From contig WBMQ01000005.1 of NCBI GenBank assembly GCA_016630905.1, positions 310,001-374,000 of the forward strand: a stretch of DNA of 64,000 nucleotides. Direction: 5' to 3'. Positions 60,335-64,000 of the stretch are shown here, piece after piece. How positions within the stretch are numbered: position 1 is the first letter of the stretch; the number at the start of each line of letters is the position of its first letter. This DNA is from Capillidium heterosporum (taxonomy: Eukaryota; Entomophthoromycota; Entomophthoromycetes; Entomophthorales; Capillidiaceae). A program made the position numbers and the translations under genes. Under the pieces are notes generated by a model, which had not been told where the DNA came from, ran no database searches, and worked only from the letters and a program-made list of their open reading frames with translations.

Positions 60335-61724
60335 ATGAAACGTGACAAAAGTAGTATACATTTTAATCTGAAAGCTACTGACATCCCTAAGGTTTAGATG
60401 AGGAAGAGAAAGATTTAATTTCCGACGGAAGTCACCATGAAGAAGAAGAAGACAACGAAGAACTCGGCTCCGAAGCTGGATCTGATTGGGAAGACCTATC
60501 TGACATAGGTTCCAACTCTCAACTTTCAACTTTACCCTCTGACCTACTCGCAGGAGGCGACGACACTGAATACGATTTAAAGTATGAGCGGATAGCCCAA
60601 ACTAACAAGATACGAAACTCTTCTCTGATAAACGGCCTCAGCTTTCATCCGACCGTTGACCTATTAGCATGTGCTCTAATGGATGGCTCCATCTCATTGT
60701 AACTTTTGTAACTACTAACTTTACCTAAATGAATCTATTAAATAGCCACAACCTGACTTATGACCTATCTGACCCAAGTGGCAGTGTAACAGCAACTCCC
60801 GACAAACGTCTAATATTTCACGAATCCAGCTGTCGCTCTGTAAATTTCAGCTTAGACGGCAAAAGTTTATTCTCAACTTCCAACGACTGCTCTTACGCCA
60901 TCATCGACCTGGAAACGAAAGATGTAAATCAACAAAAAAACGCTCATGACAGCCCCATCAACACCATACTATCCTTAACCCCAACTTTAGTAGCTTGTGG
61001 GGATGACGACGGCATAGTCAAAATATTCGACACTAGGACTAACAAGAAGACGTTCAAATTTGAAGAGCATGACGACTATATCTCCCAACTGGTATATAAA
61101 GATGACAGCACGACTTTATTATCTATTGGAGCGGACGGGTACCTGACTGCCTACGATTTGCGAGTAGGTAATAGAGACATATTGCAGTCCAAGAACTTTG
61201 AGGACGAGCTGCTGTCCATCGACATCATTAAGAACGGAACTAAGGTCCTAGTAGGTACTGGATCAGGCGCCGTCAACATCTTTAGCTGGGGTAACTGGGG
61301 CGACTTGGACGATCGTTTTGTCGGCATTACCGAACAGGTTAACTGCTTGATTAAAGTGGACGAGGATACCGTTTTGACTGGTGATGGAGAAGGTGAATTA
61401 AGGTGCGTACGTATCCACCCCAACAAGTTCGAGTTTACGGTTGGTAAGTATGAAGAGCTGAGTGTCGAGCATATGGCCATCAACCACAGTAAGAATTTGA
61501 TAGCTAGCGCTTCAGTTGAAGAAGTGGTACGATTTTGGAGGCCTGACTTCAAAGAGATGACGAGTTTGTTGGACCCTTTCGATGATTTGGAGAAGTTGAA
61601 CACCAATGATAAGAAGGAAGTGGAAGCAGTAGTAGATATTGAGGAGGAGAAACCAGGTAGGAAGGCAAAGAAGGCCAAGAAAGAGGAAACAAAAGTCGAC
61701 CCTGCCTTCTTTGATGGGTTGTAA
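60335..61724 (+). CDS. JIP5: WDR55/Jip5 WD-repeat ribosome-biogenesis protein
   Basis: Nucleolar WD40 protein needed for 60S ribosome maturation. Three exons: 60335-60350, 60392-60698, 60746-61724, giving 433 residues. The 16-base first exon (MKRDK) is supported by a consensus intron with CTACTGAC branch point, and it opens an otherwise Met-less frame. An acidic N-terminus (HHEEEEDNEELGSEAGSDWED) precedes the propeller: INGLSFHPTVDLLACALMDG, RSVNFSLDGKSLFSTSNDCS, LVACGDDDGIVKIFDTR, LSIGADGYLTAYDLR, VLVGTGSGAVNIFSWGNWGD, VEHMAINHSKNLIASASVEE. The tail is basic (KPGRKAKKAKKEE). Two decayed copies exist at 40.6-42.1 and 43.8-45.1 kb. Confidence 0.93.
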
Positions 61725-62024
61725 AAATGGAAGTTGAAGTTATTCGCGTATGTATGGATATATATCAGAAGAGTTGAATGATTTGTTTTAAACTTCGGTT
61801 CTTTGGTAATATTTACTATAGGTTGCTAGAACTTTTGAAATATAATAAAATCTATGGTAAATTGGCTTATAATATAAATCGGAATTATTTTAGCTTTTTA
61901 TACATGCTAATTAAACTGCTAGTCTATGACAAATGTATTAATCTAAACAACAAAAACTATTTTACAAACGCTTTTATTCTCTATCTTTAAAACATATACA
62001 TATAATTCGAACTATGGATTATAA

Positions 62025-62749
62025 TTATCTATTGATTCGATTGCAATTTTTATCTTCAAGACGATCGTTATAGCAACGATATATCAAATAGGCAAACAGC
62101 ACTAACCCCACCAACTCTAAGACTAAAGTGACCCACGTAAACGTAATTGATACTGTGTGATTCTCACTATGCAGCCTCAGAAAACCCATTAGGATTTCCC
62201 CTAAAGTTGATGAGGCAATTAACAACAGGGTAATAACTATCGTTTGGAGGTAGAAGCTGGAATGAAATATGACAGATTTGAAGCAGAGTGGATAGTAGAG
62301 GACGTTATTGATAACTTGTAAGAACAACTTGAAGATGGGAAGTATATACCCTAAATATTCTTCGCGATTACTTTATCTTTCTTATCTTTTTCAAAGCTGT
62401 GCAATCCGTCATTAAGTCTATACGTCGTTATCAAGTAAAGTATACTGCCTATAGATAATAGTATATATATCAATGTTATCTTCCTATATACACAAAACTT
62501 AATACTTTTATTGATCAAAAAGTAAACATCTATAAGGAGCAACAACAGCACCATCTCAACCGATAAACTACCATAAGAACTTGAAATAGTTAGTAATTCG
62601 ATAGAAAACTAAATCGTCGTCTATAAGCTTGGACCTTGAAAATCTACCCACATTCATATATCGATTAATGGCGATATAAAAGTTAAAGTTACAACGATAA
62701 CGAACGCTTTGCTTAAATTCTTGACCTCTGGCTTGAAGCTTTTGAACAT
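62025..62749 (-). CDS. Small multi-spanning membrane protein, unknown
   Basis: Minus strand. Two parts join well across a 44-base intron (62328-62371, GTAATC..TTCAAG): one reads MVLLLLLIDVYFLINKSI..ITLIYILLSIGSILYLITTY, the other LFLQVINNVLYYPLCFKSVI..TIVITLLLIASSTLGEILMG..WVTLVLELVGLVLFAYLIY, ending at 62025. That gives about five membrane segments. The 5' end is uncertain: a possible first exon begins at 62749 (MFKSFKPEVKN), but a second open frame overlaps it (SVRYRCNFNFYIAINRYMNV). I do not recognise the family. Confidence 0.4.
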
Positions 62750-62899
62750 AGCTACATTATCCTGCAAGTTTACATTATATTTATTAAACCTACTCGACAC
62801 ATTGCTGAAAGTCAAATTCATTATATTTAGTCTATCCTTCCCAACTACAAAACTTTTTGTATTAAAGGGCTAGGACTACTAAAAAGATGTGGGAAAGTA

Positions 62900-63640
62900 A
62901 AAAGATATCGTATACCCTTTAAAGCTACAGTAGTTTCCAAATCATTTAGAATTGAATGTGAAGATGGAGTATATATTTGCAGTTAAGCTGACAACGTAGA
63001 TAAGTAAGAAATATTTTTCCAAGTTGAATTTATTTAACATCTATGCGTCACAACCTAAGATGAAGAGGGTAATAGGTATAACATCACCGAGCCTTAAAAT
63101 ACTACAATAGTATCAAGTAAACGTGCCCATAGTGGCCATTTCGACGCTGCAAAGACATTTTTTATTAAAAGTATGATTATTACGAGGCATCTTATTGAGT
63201 ATATGGTAGAATATATACTTAGTAAGAAGTATTTCCTGCCAACTAGCTCGGCTATTGCTGCAAATACTATGTAGAAAAAGCTAAAGAACCTGATTAGGAG
63301 GAATGTATTTGCAGTGTACTTGTGGGTACTACTGTTGGCCTAGGGGAAGGTGTTGGAGTTAGAAAATCGAAATTCACTGTACGATGCCCAATCTAAAATG
63401 TAGATAAGCACCAAACTGATGATGAGTTTTGAAGCTACTTTGCAGATATTAATAGGATCAATCTTGTTGAATTATATCTATTTATTGTTATTTATTGTCT
63501 TTTTACTTACCCATAGCTCTATTTATATCAACAGTTTTGATGTTTGGTTAAAAGGTACCATACGGTCAAGTACTTGATGATTTTTTGAGGTATTTAGTAG
63601 CAATTTTACTTGATCGAAGCAGCTTATCCTGTAATCCATT
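62900..63640 (-). pseudogene. Possible decayed membrane-protein gene
   Basis: Minus-strand frames of hydrophobic character (ISLVLIYILDWASYSEFRFS, then TANTFLLIRFFSFFYIVFAA, IAELVGRKYF) interrupted by stops. This could be a decayed relative of the neighbouring membrane protein or an unrelated one. Weak call. Confidence 0.25.
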
Positions 63641-64000
63641 TTATGCGACTATAGATATTGATTAATCTACTGATTTGGCTTGATTTTATATTTGCAATTA
63701 GATAGTTTTAGTAATAGCCTCTATCTTTTCGATTTAAGTTAGCAAGTGATGAGGGAGTACTATCTGAAATAACACTTACGTTCAGTGCAAATAAGATATA
63801 CTTAGTTTTAGGATAAGGTTTAACTTAGAGCCATAGCTGAAAATAGTACTGTTGGTAAAAAAACTGTGGATCGTAATTTTGGTAGGGTTCTTTAGAAGCC
63901 AAGTGATTTAATTTCTGAATAGCATACCTACCTAGATGACTTTGATTTTCTTGTATTTGTTGAATTTCATCAAAAATACAATTTCCAAATGAATGAAAAT

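Overview
This is AT-rich nuclear DNA from a fungus. The genes carry short introns (about 40-80 bases) with GT..AG ends and CTAAC-like branch points, and the gene set is fungal/opisthokont: LETM1, Psf3, UBAC2, Tad3, WDR55/Jip5, SmE, U1A/U2B'', a CENP-M-like protein, a Pex24/DysF protein, dolichyldiphosphatase, MCT-type transporters and P450s. A zygomycete-grade (early-diverging) fungus with many P450s is a reasonable guess, but the sequence alone does not settle it. I saw no tRNA, rRNA, CRISPR or transposon.

Layout. 0-11.3 kb is an array of one P450 family: a partial broken copy at the left edge, a copy with one frame break, an inverted truncated relic, two intact 488-residue enzymes and a heavily decayed copy. 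11.8-20.1 kb holds LETM1 (+), GINS subunit Psf3 (-) and a long F-box-like/leucine-rich-repeat protein with a low-complexity tail (-). 22.0-23.7 kb is an intact, eight-exon P450 of another family, followed by a decayed LETM1 copy (-). 27.4-28.6 kb is a UBAC2/Dsc2-like ER membrane protein (-). 29.9-31.7 kb is a decayed Set2-type histone methyltransferase (+). 32.6-33.8 kb is TAD3 (-). 37.7-38.4 kb is an intronless tubby-C-terminal-like protein. 40.6-46.7 kb is a tandem pair of units, each made of a decayed WDR55 copy (-) and an intact MCT-like transporter (+). 48.0-56.9 kb is dense with housekeeping genes: glutaminyl cyclase, EI24/Rrt8-like protein, dolichyldiphosphatase, C1-Pex24-DysF protein, CENP-M-like protein, U1A/U2B'' and SmE. 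57.7-61.7 kb is a third transporter-WDR55 unit, but there the transporter is decayed and WDR55 is intact. The right end holds a membrane-protein gene and faint remains of another.

Main themes. The window shows ongoing duplication and loss of host genes. The transporter-WDR55 unit occurs three times with opposite fates: two copies keep the transporter and one keeps WDR55. The two P450 copies at 2.2 and 6.0 kb also duplicate their upstream regions, including a conserved block and a TATA box about 40 bases before the start. Several otherwise whole genes (two P450s, the LRR protein, the C1-Pex24-DysF protein, glutaminyl cyclase) are interrupted by single-base frame changes, nearly all in the same direction. 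These could be assembly errors, young mutations or, least likely, programmed frameshifts.
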